From NCBI GenBank assembly GCA_934358235.1, contig CAKRKK010000011.1, positions 1 through 24,825 on the forward strand: DNA of 24,825 nt. The letters run 5' to 3'. The position numbers and the translations under genes are program-made. Shown in pieces: positions 8,659-16,704 of the stretch (positions are counted from its first letter, which is position 1; every line of letters starts with the position of its first letter). The stretch comes from an uncultured Lachnospira sp. (GTDB lineage Bacteria > Bacillota > Clostridia > Lachnospirales > Lachnospiraceae). The notes under the pieces were generated by a model. The model was given only the letters and a program-made list of their open reading frames with translations, had not been told where the DNA came from and did not search any database.

Positions 8659-9390
8659 ATGCAGCTTAGAACATGGAATGGACTTCCACGTATGATGCGT
8701 ACAAGAGAAGTCAGAAAATATTACAATATTATAAAAGAACGAAGGGGTTCACTAAGGTTAAAAAGAATCTTTGATGTGGTAGTGGCATCTATTATGCTTG
8801 TGGTGCTTGCAGTTCCTATGCTGGTTATAGCGGCACTTATAAAGCTTGATTCAAGGGGTCCGGTATTTTTCAGGCAGGAAAGAGTTACACAGTATGGAAG
8901 GATATTTAAGATATATAAGTTCCGTACTATGGTTGTGAATGCACCTAAGCTTGGAGCCTCTGTGACAGTTGATAATGATGACAGAATAACAAGAGTAGGC
9001 AGAATGCTAAGAAAAATAAGGGCTGACGAGTTCCCCCAGTTATTTAATATTCTTAAGGGCGATATGACCCTAGTGGGGACAAGACCAGAGGTGCCGGAGT
9101 ATGTGAAGCAGTATACCAATGAGATGTATGCGACACTTTTACTGCCAGCAGGTCTTACTTCAAGAACCAGCATAGCTTATAAGGATGAAGACAAGATACT
9201 TGCCAGCGCCAAGGATCCATCGGCTGCATATGTTAATGAAGTGCTTCCTGCCAAGATGCAGTATAATCTTGAGGCATTAAAGAAGTTTGGATTTGTTGAG
9301 GACTGTAGGGTATTATGGGATACTTTTACATCAGTAACAGGCAATGACAGACTTTCTGTAACTGGAAGAACAGGAAGAAGAAGGGGATAA
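8659..9390 (+). CDS. Undecaprenyl-phosphate sugar-1-phosphate transferase (monotopic PGT, PglC/WcaJ type)
   Basis: This enzyme would start the glycan by moving a sugar-1-phosphate from a UDP-sugar to undecaprenyl phosphate at the inner face of the membrane. A re-entrant helix (about 37-62) carries a central Pro53. It is followed by RGPVFFRQ and YKFRTM, the catalytic Asp123-Glu124 pair in RADEFPQ and the VGTRPEVPEY signature. At 243 aa it is the short catalytic form, without the WcaJ N-terminal membrane bundle, but has about 30 basic residues before the helix. AGAGG precedes the ATG. The neighbours suggest the donor is a UDP-diNAcBac-like or UDP-4-amino sugar, which is inference; UDP-galactose or UDP-GlcNAc donors also occur in this family. 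Confidence 0.92.
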   Translation: MQLRTWNGLPRMMRTREVRKYYNIIKERRGSLRLKRIFDVVVASIMLVVLAVPMLVIAALIKLDSRGPVFFRQERVTQYGRIFKIYKFRTMVVNAPKLGASVTVDNDDRITRVGRMLRKIRADEFPQLFNILKGDMTLVGTRPEVPEYVKQYTNEMYATLLLPAGLTSRTSIAYKDEDKILASAKDPSAAYVNEVLPAKMQYNLEALKKFGFVEDCRVLWDTFTSVTGNDRLSVTGRTGRRRG

Positions 9391-9396
9391 TGTAAG

Positions 9397-10446
9397 ATGG
9401 ACAAGTTGTTTATAACTATGTGTGTTATCGCATACAATGAGGAAAACAGCATTAATAATATACTTGAATGCATAAAAAGACAGGACTATGACCATAAGCT
9501 TATGGAGGTACTGCTGGTAGATGGAGCATCACAGGATAAGACGAAAAGTGCTATGCTTGAATATGCAAAGGAAAACGAGGAGGAGTTCAACAGAATAGTT
9601 GTTCTGGATAATCCTAAAAGAACGCTGCCAAGCGGGTGGAATGTTGCCTTAAGGGAATATAAGGGAGAGGCGATAATAAAGGTCGATGCGCATGCTGTTA
9701 TACCAGATGACTTTGTAAGTAAGAACGTTGCAGTTCTTAATACAGGTGAGTATATATGTGGAGGCCAGAGACCTAATATAATAGATAAGCCAACACCATT
9801 TAAGGAAACGCTGCTGTTAGCGGAGAGTAGCATGTTTGGTTCAAGTATAGCAGCTTATAGAAATAATCCTGGAAAAACCTATGTCAAGTCGTTGTTCCAT
9901 GCAGCGTACAGAAGAGAGGTGTTTGATAAAGTCGGGTTCTTTAATGAAGAGCTTGTAAGAACAGAGGATAATGAGATGCATTACAGGATGAGAAAGGCAG
10001 GCTTTAAGCTGTGTTTTGATCCTGATATTATATCGTATCAGTATACCAGGAACAGTCTTTGTAGTATGCTTAAGCAGAAATATGCCAATGGCTTCTGGAT
10101 AGGCAGGACAGCGAAGGTGTGCCCGGGGTGTTTAAGTATATATCACTTCGTGCCATTTGCATTCGTTTTGGCAATTATATCTTCAATAGCAGCCTTGTTG
10201 GGGCTTGGAATAGCCAAAAGAGAGTCAGTGGCTGGAAAGCTTAGGAATCTAATTGCCCATCTTACGGTAATTATGTGGGTATTATATGGAACACTTGCCT
10301 GTACTATGGCAGCAGCAGCCTCAATAAAGGCAGCGAAGAAGAGAAATATTACAAATATCCTGCTTCCAGTATTGTTTCTTATGCTTCATGTAAGCTATGG
10401 AGCCGGAACGATAGCTGGGCTTATGGATAAGCAGGAAAGAGGTTAA
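9397..10446 (+). CDS. Membrane-associated glycosyltransferase, GT2 family (ExoA-like)
   Basis: The N-terminal GT-A domain has the nucleotide-binding start TMCVIAYNEE, VDGASQD, an acidic metal motif with Asp97 (KVDAHA) and the acceptor/catalytic Glu190-Asp191 in RTEDNEMHYRM. Three hydrophobic segments follow (about 250-275, 282-308 and 315-342), so the protein is probably anchored with its catalytic domain in the cytosol. The layout and the TEDNE/YRMRKAGFK signature resemble ExoA-type transferases that extend lipid-linked glycans. It would probably add the second sugar to the primer. It starts 6 bases after the transferase gene and ends 2 bases before the dehydratase gene, whose ribosome site lies in its last codons. 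Confidence 0.88.
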   Translation: MDKLFITMCVIAYNEENSINNILECIKRQDYDHKLMEVLLVDGASQDKTKSAMLEYAKENEEEFNRIVVLDNPKRTLPSGWNVALREYKGEAIIKVDAHAVIPDDFVSKNVAVLNTGEYICGGQRPNIIDKPTPFKETLLLAESSMFGSSIAAYRNNPGKTYVKSLFHAAYRREVFDKVGFFNEELVRTEDNEMHYRMRKAGFKLCFDPDIISYQYTRNSLCSMLKQKYANGFWIGRTAKVCPGCLSIYHFVPFAFVLAIISSIAALLGLGIAKRESVAGKLRNLIAHLTVIMWVLYGTLACTMAAAASIKAAKKRNITNILLPVLFLMLHVSYGAGTIAGLMDKQERG

Positions 10447-10451
10447 ATATG
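10435..10451 (+). promoter_or_regulatory. Translational-coupling junction, copy 1
   Basis: GAAAGAGGTTAAATATG contains the last codons of the GT2 gene (Glu-Arg-Gly-stop), the ribosome site AGAGG and the ATG of the dehydratase. The same 17 bases occur at 14589-14605 between two other genes of the locus. Confidence 0.7.
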
Positions 10452-12317
10452 GGAGAAACAAGAAAAGATAAACTTCAGCTAATTGTAAGACGTTTTTTTC
10501 TTATAATTACTGATATTATTCTTATAAATGGAAGTGTGCTGCTTTCACTTGTCATGAGATTTAATGTAGACTTTGCTGCGATTGAACCTCAGTATATAGA
10601 CAGCTTTAAGGATACCTGGATACCATTTACAATAGTTACACTTATTATATTCTGGTGCTTCAGGATGTATCATAGTCTATGGCAGTACGCAAGTATAGCA
10701 GAGCTGTATAAGATAGTTGAGGCCTGTATTGTAGCCGAAGGTGTTCATATAAGCCTTACGGCAGTTATGGGAGAAATGCTTCCAAGAGCCTGTTATTTTA
10801 TGACTGGTGTATTTCTTATAGTTGTAATGTGCGCGAGCCGTTTTATGTATAGAATGATAAGAACAGTACTTCAGGAATATAGACATACCTCAGAGCAGGT
10901 AAAGATAATGATAATAGGCGCTGGCGAGGCAGCCAATGTGCTTATGAGGGAAATAGCCAACTCCAGATATCTTGATAATTCCAAGGTAGTGTGCATTATA
11001 GATGATGATGCAAAGAAGGTTGGAAAGTATATAAGAGGCGTAAAGATAGTTGGTACAAGAAACCAGATAAAGGAATTTGCAAGATATTACGATATAGATG
11101 AGATTATATTTGCGATTCCTTCTGCGTCACAGGATACTAAAAGAGCTATTCTTAATATATGCAAGGAAACTAACTGTAACTTAAAGATTATACCTGGTGT
11201 GTACCAGATGATGGACGGAGAGATTAATGTCCAGGATATAAGAAATGTAGATGTCGATGACCTTCTTGGAAGAGATCCTATCAAGGTGGATGTGGAGTCT
11301 ATATTAGGCTATGTGTCAGGAAAGACAGTGCTTGTAACAGGTGGAGGCGGTTCAATAGGTTCAGAGCTTTGCAGACAGCTTGTTAAGCACAATCCTAAGT
11401 GCCTTATTATATTCGATATATATGAGAACAGCGCATATGATATACAGCAGGAATTGAAAATGAACTGTCCGGGGGCTAATGTGGTTACTCTTATCGGTTC
11501 AATAAGAAATAATACAAGGCTTGAATGGATATTCTCGCATTACAGACCGGATATTGTATATCATGCAGCAGCGCACAAGCATGTGCCGCTTATGGAGGAC
11601 AGCCCTAATGAGGCAGTTAAGAACAATGTTGCCGGTACGTGGAATCTTGCCCGTATGGCGGATAAGTATGGTACGAAGAGATTCGTTATGATAAGTACAG
11701 ACAAGGCAGTTAATCCAACTAATATCATGGGAGCTACAAAGCGTATATGTGAAATGATTATCCAGTATTACAATGGAATATCAGCTACAGAATTCGTAGC
11801 AGTTCGTTTTGGTAATGTGCTTGGAAGCAATGGTTCTGTTATACCACTCTTTAAGAAGCAGATTGCTGCTGGAGGACCGGTAACAGTTACCCATCCTGAT
11901 ATCATAAGATATTTTATGACTATACCTGAGGCAGTTTCCTTAGTTATTCAGGCAGGAGCTTATGCCAGAGGTGGAGAAATATTTATACTTGATATGGGAG
12001 ATCCTGTAAAGATAGATGATCTTGCAAAGAATCTTATACGTCTTTCCGGCTATACACTCGGAGTAGATATGGAGATTAAGTACACAGGATTAAGACCAGG
12101 TGAAAAGCTGTACGAAGAGCTTCTTATGGCTGAGGAAGGATTGCAGGATACAGATAATAAGCTTATTCATATAGGCAGACCTATTGAGTTTGAAAAGAAG
12201 GATTTTGAGGAAAAGTTAGAGCAGCTTAAAGAAACAGCATATAGTGAGGACGCAGCAGCGGTTAAGATACTTGTTAAAGAGTTCGTTCCAACGTACAAGC
12301 CTGGCGAACGCAGATAA
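10449..12317 (+). CDS. Membrane-bound nucleoside-diphosphate-sugar 4,6-dehydratase (FlaA1/PglF/CapD family)
   Basis: The predicted product removes water from UDP-GlcNAc to give UDP-4-keto-6-deoxy-HexNAc. The protein is full-length for the membrane-bound class (622 aa): about four N-terminal membrane segments (about 10-135), a first Rossmann-like domain opening with MIIGAGEA (about 152), then the catalytic SDR domain with VTGGGGSIGSE (296-305). The active-site segment STDKAVNPTNIMGATK places Thr417-Asp418-Lys419, Met427 and Lys431; Met stands where classic SDRs have the catalytic Tyr, as known for PglF. It feeds the aminotransferase at 7369. Whether it keeps (PglF) or inverts C5 (FlaA1-like) cannot be told here. 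It is coupled to the GT2 gene upstream through a shared ribosome site. Confidence 0.92.
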   Translation: MGETRKDKLQLIVRRFFLIITDIILINGSVLLSLVMRFNVDFAAIEPQYIDSFKDTWIPFTIVTLIIFWCFRMYHSLWQYASIAELYKIVEACIVAEGVHISLTAVMGEMLPRACYFMTGVFLIVVMCASRFMYRMIRTVLQEYRHTSEQVKIMIIGAGEAANVLMREIANSRYLDNSKVVCIIDDDAKKVGKYIRGVKIVGTRNQIKEFARYYDIDEIIFAIPSASQDTKRAILNICKETNCNLKIIPGVYQMMDGEINVQDIRNVDVDDLLGRDPIKVDVESILGYVSGKTVLVTGGGGSIGSELCRQLVKHNPKCLIIFDIYENSAYDIQQELKMNCPGANVVTLIGSIRNNTRLEWIFSHYRPDIVYHAAAHKHVPLMEDSPNEAVKNNVAGTWNLARMADKYGTKRFVMISTDKAVNPTNIMGATKRICEMIIQYYNGISATEFVAVRFGNVLGSNGSVIPLFKKQIAAGGPVTVTHPDIIRYFMTIPEAVSLVIQAGAYARGGEIFILDMGDPVKIDDLAKNLIRLSGYTLGVDMEIKYTGLRPGEKLYEELLMAEEGLQDTDNKLIHIGRPIEFEKKDFEEKLEQLKETAYSEDAAAVKILVKEFVPTYKPGERR

Positions 12318-12355
12318 CTGGTAAAAACCGGGGCTGGTGTGAAAAGGAAATTGTT

Positions 12356-13450
12356 ATGAAATATATTATTGATGGCAGCTTTTTATATGGACAGGTTCTA
12401 GGCGTTCAAAGATACGCAAGACAGATAACTGCACAGCTTGACAGAATGATAAAGGATAAGCCGTACGAGGTGGAGATAGCGGTACCAGAGATAGATTCAG
12501 AAGGAACCTCAGCACAGATTAACAGTTATAAAACAAACTATGAGAACATCCCAATAGTCATACTTAAGGGAAGGGCAGGAAGAAAGTGGGAACAGCTCAC
12601 CTTCCAGCATTATGTTAATAAACAGAAGGCTAAGCCTGTATACCTGTGTAATGAGGTTTCTCTTTTTATGAAGAACGGCATAGTTACAGTACATGATATA
12701 GCCTTTAAGACACATCCGGGCTTCTTTACAGAACCGGGTGACTGGCATGAAATATTGTTCAGAAGGCTTATGTATCTTAAGGCATTTAAGAAAGCAGACG
12801 CAATACTAACCGTAAGTCAGTTCTCTAAGCGGGAAATAATAGATAATTACAGGCTTAAGAATCCTGATATCGTAGTAGCTGGTAACGGATGGCAGCATTT
12901 TAATATAGAAAATGTTGATGAGAGCATATTTGACAGGTATGCAACGAGAATAAAAAGGGGAAGGTATTACTTCTACCTAGCTTCTCTGGCACCTAATAAG
13001 AATCTTAGGTGGATACTTGAAAATGCTAAGAAGCACCCTGATACCACTTATGTTATAGCAGGACGTTCTCTAGGGGACAGATCCGGAATAGAGAAGCTGC
13101 CTAATATAGTGCTTGTTGGATATGCTAAGGATGCTGAGGCAAGGGCACTTATGAAATACTGCAGGGCGTTTGTTTTTCCTTCAATCTATGAAGGCTTTGG
13201 CATACCTCCGATGGAGGCGTTATGTATGGGAGCACGTATTATTCTTGGAGATATTCCTGTGCTTCACGAGATATATGATGGGGCAGCCCTGTATATAAAC
13301 TGCCAGAAGCCAGAGGTTAATCTTGAAGAGTTGTTAGACAGCAGTAATGTGGATAAGGAAAAGGAAGCAGCAGACAAGGTGCTTTCTTTGTATTCATGGG
13401 AAAAGTCGGCAGGAAGGCTTGTACAGTTACTCGATAAACATGCATTTTAA
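12356..13450 (+). CDS. Glycosyltransferase, GT4 family (paralogue of the 22156 gene)
   Basis: This is a retaining GT-B glycosyltransferase that would add a sugar to the growing lipid-linked chain in the cytosol. The N-terminal acceptor domain begins IIDGSFLYGQVLGVQRYA. The C-terminal donor domain has the NKNLRW basic loop (about 219-224), GYAKDAEARALM and the E-x7-E motif Glu279/Glu287 in YEGFGIPPME. AAGGA lies 7 bases before the ATG. It shares unusual motifs with the gene at 22156: LCNEVS, VTVHDI versus VALHDV, GNGWQHF, and the near-identical ending PEVNLEELL versus PEVNLDKLL. The two probably arose by duplication and may use the same donor sugar. Donor and linkage cannot be read from the sequence. 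Confidence 0.88.
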   Translation: MKYIIDGSFLYGQVLGVQRYARQITAQLDRMIKDKPYEVEIAVPEIDSEGTSAQINSYKTNYENIPIVILKGRAGRKWEQLTFQHYVNKQKAKPVYLCNEVSLFMKNGIVTVHDIAFKTHPGFFTEPGDWHEILFRRLMYLKAFKKADAILTVSQFSKREIIDNYRLKNPDIVVAGNGWQHFNIENVDESIFDRYATRIKRGRYYFYLASLAPNKNLRWILENAKKHPDTTYVIAGRSLGDRSGIEKLPNIVLVGYAKDAEARALMKYCRAFVFPSIYEGFGIPPMEALCMGARIILGDIPVLHEIYDGAALYINCQKPEVNLEELLDSSNVDKEKEAADKVLSLYSWEKSAGRLVQLLDKHAF

Positions 13451-13508
13451 CAGGGAATGAGGCGGTGAATAGTTTTGCCAGCATAATATATAGAATCAGA
13501 GGATGGTT

Positions 13509-14600
13509 ATGAAGATAGCGATTGATGCAAGGACGCTTGGCAGCAGACCCAGCGGAGTTGGAATGTATCTTAATGATTTCTTAAAGCAGCTTATAAAGTA
13601 TAAGGACATAGAGTTTGTGCTTATATCAGATGTAGCTGAAAGTGAGTATATTAAAGCATTTCAGAATAAAGGAATAAAGGTATATACACAGGGAAAAAAG
13701 GTATATAAAAGTGCAGGTGTATATTCTTATTTTTCATTTGTAAAAAAACAGCTTGAGCTTATAAAACCCGATATATTCTGGGAGGTCAATACGATTATAC
13801 CGGTTGAGCTTAAGGGCAGTTATAAGATAATGATAACTATACACGATATGTTTCCAATAGAATATGTAGAATATTTTGGAAGAGTGTATAATATATATTT
13901 TAAGCATAATTTAAAAAAGACATTGAAGAATACGGACATGATTCTGTATAATTCGGAGCAGACAAAGCGTACAACAGAGATATATTTTCCAGAAGCTAAG
14001 AATATAGCGAATGTCAATGCCTATATAATATCGAATCCAATTAAGAAAAGATGGATTAATATGGATGAGAATTATTTCCTGTATATTGGAAATATGGAGA
14101 AGAGAAAGGGTGTTGACCTTCTTATAAAGGGCTATTTAAGATATAAGGAGCTTGGTGGCACAAGAAAGCTGATACTTGGCGGAAAGATGCAGGAGGAGGA
14201 TATTAACCATCTTCTTATGGCAGCGATGGCTAAGGATAAGGATATATCCTATCTTGATTATGTTACGCACGACAAAAAGCACGAATTATATTCGGGTATG
14301 TCCGCTTTTGTATTTCCATCCAAAGCAGAGGGCTTTGGAATGCCTATAATAGAGGTCATGAGGTTTAATAAGCCTATCATAGCCAGTAATCTTCCTATAT
14401 TCGATGAGATAACAGATGGTAATATCAATACCTTTAATCTTAAGTGCAACGAATACGAGCAGATAGAGAATCTGGCAGGTATTATGTCAGACTTTAATGA
14501 TAAGGTTGACGAGAAGGCATATGCTTCGGTAGTAAAGAGATACGAACCGGAAAGGTTAGGACGTATAGTATATGATTTCATTATGAGTGAAAGAGGTTAA
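13509..14600 (+). CDS. Glycosyltransferase, GT4 family
   Basis: This GT-B enzyme (363 aa) starts KIAIDARTLGSRPSGVGMYL, a typical GT4 opening in which the glycine-rich loop contacts the donor phosphate. The donor half has YIGNMEKRKGVDLLIKGY (about 195-212), VFPSKAEGFGMP and the E-x7-E pair Glu274/Glu282. The ATG at 13509 is preferred over the one at 13503 because AGAGG sits 6 bases from the former and directly against the latter. The ATA and Lys content is high even for this locus. It ends in the same Glu-Arg-Gly-stop sequence as the GT2 gene and overlaps the ribosome site of the next gene. Substrates are unknown. Confidence 0.87.
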   Translation: MKIAIDARTLGSRPSGVGMYLNDFLKQLIKYKDIEFVLISDVAESEYIKAFQNKGIKVYTQGKKVYKSAGVYSYFSFVKKQLELIKPDIFWEVNTIIPVELKGSYKIMITIHDMFPIEYVEYFGRVYNIYFKHNLKKTLKNTDMILYNSEQTKRTTEIYFPEAKNIANVNAYIISNPIKKRWINMDENYFLYIGNMEKRKGVDLLIKGYLRYKELGGTRKLILGGKMQEEDINHLLMAAMAKDKDISYLDYVTHDKKHELYSGMSAFVFPSKAEGFGMPIIEVMRFNKPIIASNLPIFDEITDGNINTFNLKCNEYEQIENLAGIMSDFNDKVDEKAYASVVKRYEPERLGRIVYDFIMSERG

Positions 14601-14605
14601 ATATG
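14589..14605 (+). promoter_or_regulatory. Translational-coupling junction, copy 2
   Basis: This is identical over 17 bases to 10435-10451. It carries Glu-Arg-Gly-stop of the upstream glycosyltransferase, the AGAGG ribosome site (14592-14596) and the ATG at 14603. Confidence 0.7.
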
Positions 14606-15862
14606 AGTGTATCAAAGGCGTTGCTCACTATGGCTGAGAAGCTCAGGCCGCTGCTTGTAAGGCTTGTGCCACAGAGCACATTAACACGCATAAAGGCTGG
14701 TGTTGTGGAAAAAGGAGCGAAGGCAATAGAGAGTATAGAGTTCATTCCCTTTGACAGGGAGCGTTTTCCTGATGGGGTGAATCTTATAGGAGATATAAGA
14801 GTTGATACAGGTCTTGGGCAGAGCATGAGATATGTATCGGATATATTAGACAAAGCCGGGGTGGATAATCTTATATATAATTATTATGTTCCACCGGGTT
14901 ATAATATGACAGATCATTCGTGCGACCATAAGATAGCGGATGGACTTAAGTATAATGTTAATATATTTCATATTAATGCAAGTGAAATGGCAGTAGGGTT
15001 TATGGAGCTTGGAAGAGAATTCTGGGATGGACATTATAACATAGGCTTCTGGGTGTGGGAAATGCAGGAATTTCCTAAGGAATGGATGACAGCCTTTAGT
15101 CTGGTGGATGAGATATGGACACCGTCAGATTTCGTGAGTGACATATTCAGAAAATATACGGATAAGCCCGTGTATACAGTGCCATTTCCAGTAAGTGCAC
15201 ATACTAATCGGCAGTATGACAGAAGTTATTTTAACCTTCCATCTGACCGCTTCTTATATATGATGATGTATGATGGCGGAAGTGGAATGCCAAGAAAGAA
15301 TCCAGGGGCTGTCCTTAAAAGCTATAAGAAAGCCTTTGATAAGGATAGAAGGGATGTTGCGCTTGTTGTTAAGCTGAAGGAGAATTCGGATAGTGACATT
15401 GAATATATAAAAAAAGAGATGTCTGGCTATGAGGTGTACTTTATTGATAAGAGCCTGTCAAGAATAGAAGTAAACAGCCTTATAAAGTGTGTTGATGTAT
15501 ATGTTTCCCTGCACCGCTCAGAGGGATTTGGACTTACGTGCGCGGAGGCTATGGTGGTGGGAACGCCGGTTATAGCCACAGACTGGTCAGCAACAACGCA
15601 GTTTATGGATAAGAGTAGTGCCTGCATGGTTGATTACAGACTTGTAAGTCTTGATAAGGATATGCTTCCGTTTAAGAAGGGCTATAAGTGGGCTGAGGCT
15701 GATACTGACTGTGCAGCAGGCTTTATGAAAAGACTTGTTGATGATAAGGGATTTTATGATATAATAAAATGTAATGCTCTCGAATATGTGCATAGCAAGC
15801 TTAATATGGAACGTTCGACGGGTATTGTGAAAGAAAGATTAGACAGAATTATAAACACTTAA
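14603..15862 (+). CDS. Glycosyltransferase, GT4 family, with long N-terminal extension
   Basis: The GT-B donor domain is clear: YDGGSGMPRKNPGAVLKSYKK (about 224-244), LVVKLKEN, LHRSEGFGLTCAEAM with the E-x7-E pair Glu307/Glu315, and GTPVIATDWSATTQFMD. About 55 residues precede the first Rossmann strand (NLIGDIRVDTGLGQS), where GLGQS replaces the usual GGxxR loop. The acceptor domain has FWVWEMQEFPKEW. This is the subtype often found with polysaccharide ABC exporters. It starts 2 bases after the previous stop and shares the coupling junction, so the two transferases are probably made in equal amounts. Substrates are unknown. Confidence 0.87.
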   Translation: MSVSKALLTMAEKLRPLLVRLVPQSTLTRIKAGVVEKGAKAIESIEFIPFDRERFPDGVNLIGDIRVDTGLGQSMRYVSDILDKAGVDNLIYNYYVPPGYNMTDHSCDHKIADGLKYNVNIFHINASEMAVGFMELGREFWDGHYNIGFWVWEMQEFPKEWMTAFSLVDEIWTPSDFVSDIFRKYTDKPVYTVPFPVSAHTNRQYDRSYFNLPSDRFLYMMMYDGGSGMPRKNPGAVLKSYKKAFDKDRRDVALVVKLKENSDSDIEYIKKEMSGYEVYFIDKSLSRIEVNSLIKCVDVYVSLHRSEGFGLTCAEAMVVGTPVIATDWSATTQFMDKSSACMVDYRLVSLDKDMLPFKKGYKWAEADTDCAAGFMKRLVDDKGFYDIIKCNALEYVHSKLNMERSTGIVKERLDRIINT

Positions 15863-15887
15863 TAGAAGGTTAAAGTGGAGGTTAACA

Positions 15888-16664
15888 GTGAAACATTTAA
15901 GAGAACTATATGATTACAGAGAAATGGTCTTTAGTCTTGTAAAGAAGGACTTAAGAGGACGTTATAAGGGATCTGTGCTGGGATTTTTGTGGACATTTAT
16001 CAATCCGCTGCTTCAGTTGATGGTATTTACACTTGTATTCTCAGTTATTATGAAGGCAGGTTATGAGCAGTACTATCTGTTTCTGTTTGTTGCCCTTGTA
16101 CCATGGATGTTTTTTGCTTCAAGCGTGCAGGACGGTTCAACTGCTATTATAAGGGAAAAGGATATGGTTAAGAAGATTTATTTCCCAAGAGAGGTTATGC
16201 CAATAGCAACTGTTACAAGTGGTTTTGTCAATATGCTGCTTACATTTATAGTTATATTTATTGTGCTTATTATATCAGGAAAAGGAATTAATCCAGTTGC
16301 ATTATTATGCCTTCCTTTCGTTATGGTAGTTGAGTACATACTGTGTCTTGGCATAGCCCTGATAGTTGCAGCTCTTACAGTATATTTCAGGGATCTCCAG
16401 TATATTCTTGGAATCTTTACGATGGCCCTCCAGTATATGACACCAGTCATGTACGGAAGTGAGATGGTTCCAGACTGGGCAATGCCTATATTCCAGGCTA
16501 ATCCAATGACACCTATTATAGAGATGTACAGACAGATATTATATTATAAAACAGTACCGGAAATGCTTTCCTTACTGTATGTACTTTTATTAGGAATTAT
16601 ATTTATTGTGTTAGGCTTCTTCTGCTTTAATAAGCTTCAGAAGGGCTTTGCAGAGAATTTCTAG
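15888..16664 (+). CDS. wzm: Polysaccharide ABC transporter permease (Wzm/TagG type)
   Basis: This is an ABC-2-type integral membrane subunit that, as a dimer with Wzt, would move the undecaprenyl-linked glycan across the membrane. It has an amphipathic N-terminus (LVKKDLRGRYKGSVLG), about six hydrophobic segments (about 32-55, 62-80, 105-128, 142-168, 175-195 and 228-248), the cytoplasmic MVKKIYFPREVMP loop, typical of coupling to the ATPase, and the NPMTPIIEMYR motif before the last helix. Length (258 aa) is standard. The start is GTG at 15888 with GGAGG six bases upstream (15877-15881). It is followed by its ATPase partner. Confidence 0.95.
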   Translation: MKHLRELYDYREMVFSLVKKDLRGRYKGSVLGFLWTFINPLLQLMVFTLVFSVIMKAGYEQYYLFLFVALVPWMFFASSVQDGSTAIIREKDMVKKIYFPREVMPIATVTSGFVNMLLTFIVIFIVLIISGKGINPVALLCLPFVMVVEYILCLGIALIVAALTVYFRDLQYILGIFTMALQYMTPVMYGSEMVPDWAMPIFQANPMTPIIEMYRQILYYKTVPEMLSLLYVLLLGIIFIVLGFFCFNKLQKGFAENF

Positions 16665-16704
16665 TTAAGACAGGCTAAAAACGTGCGTAGAAATGAGGAG
16701 TAAT

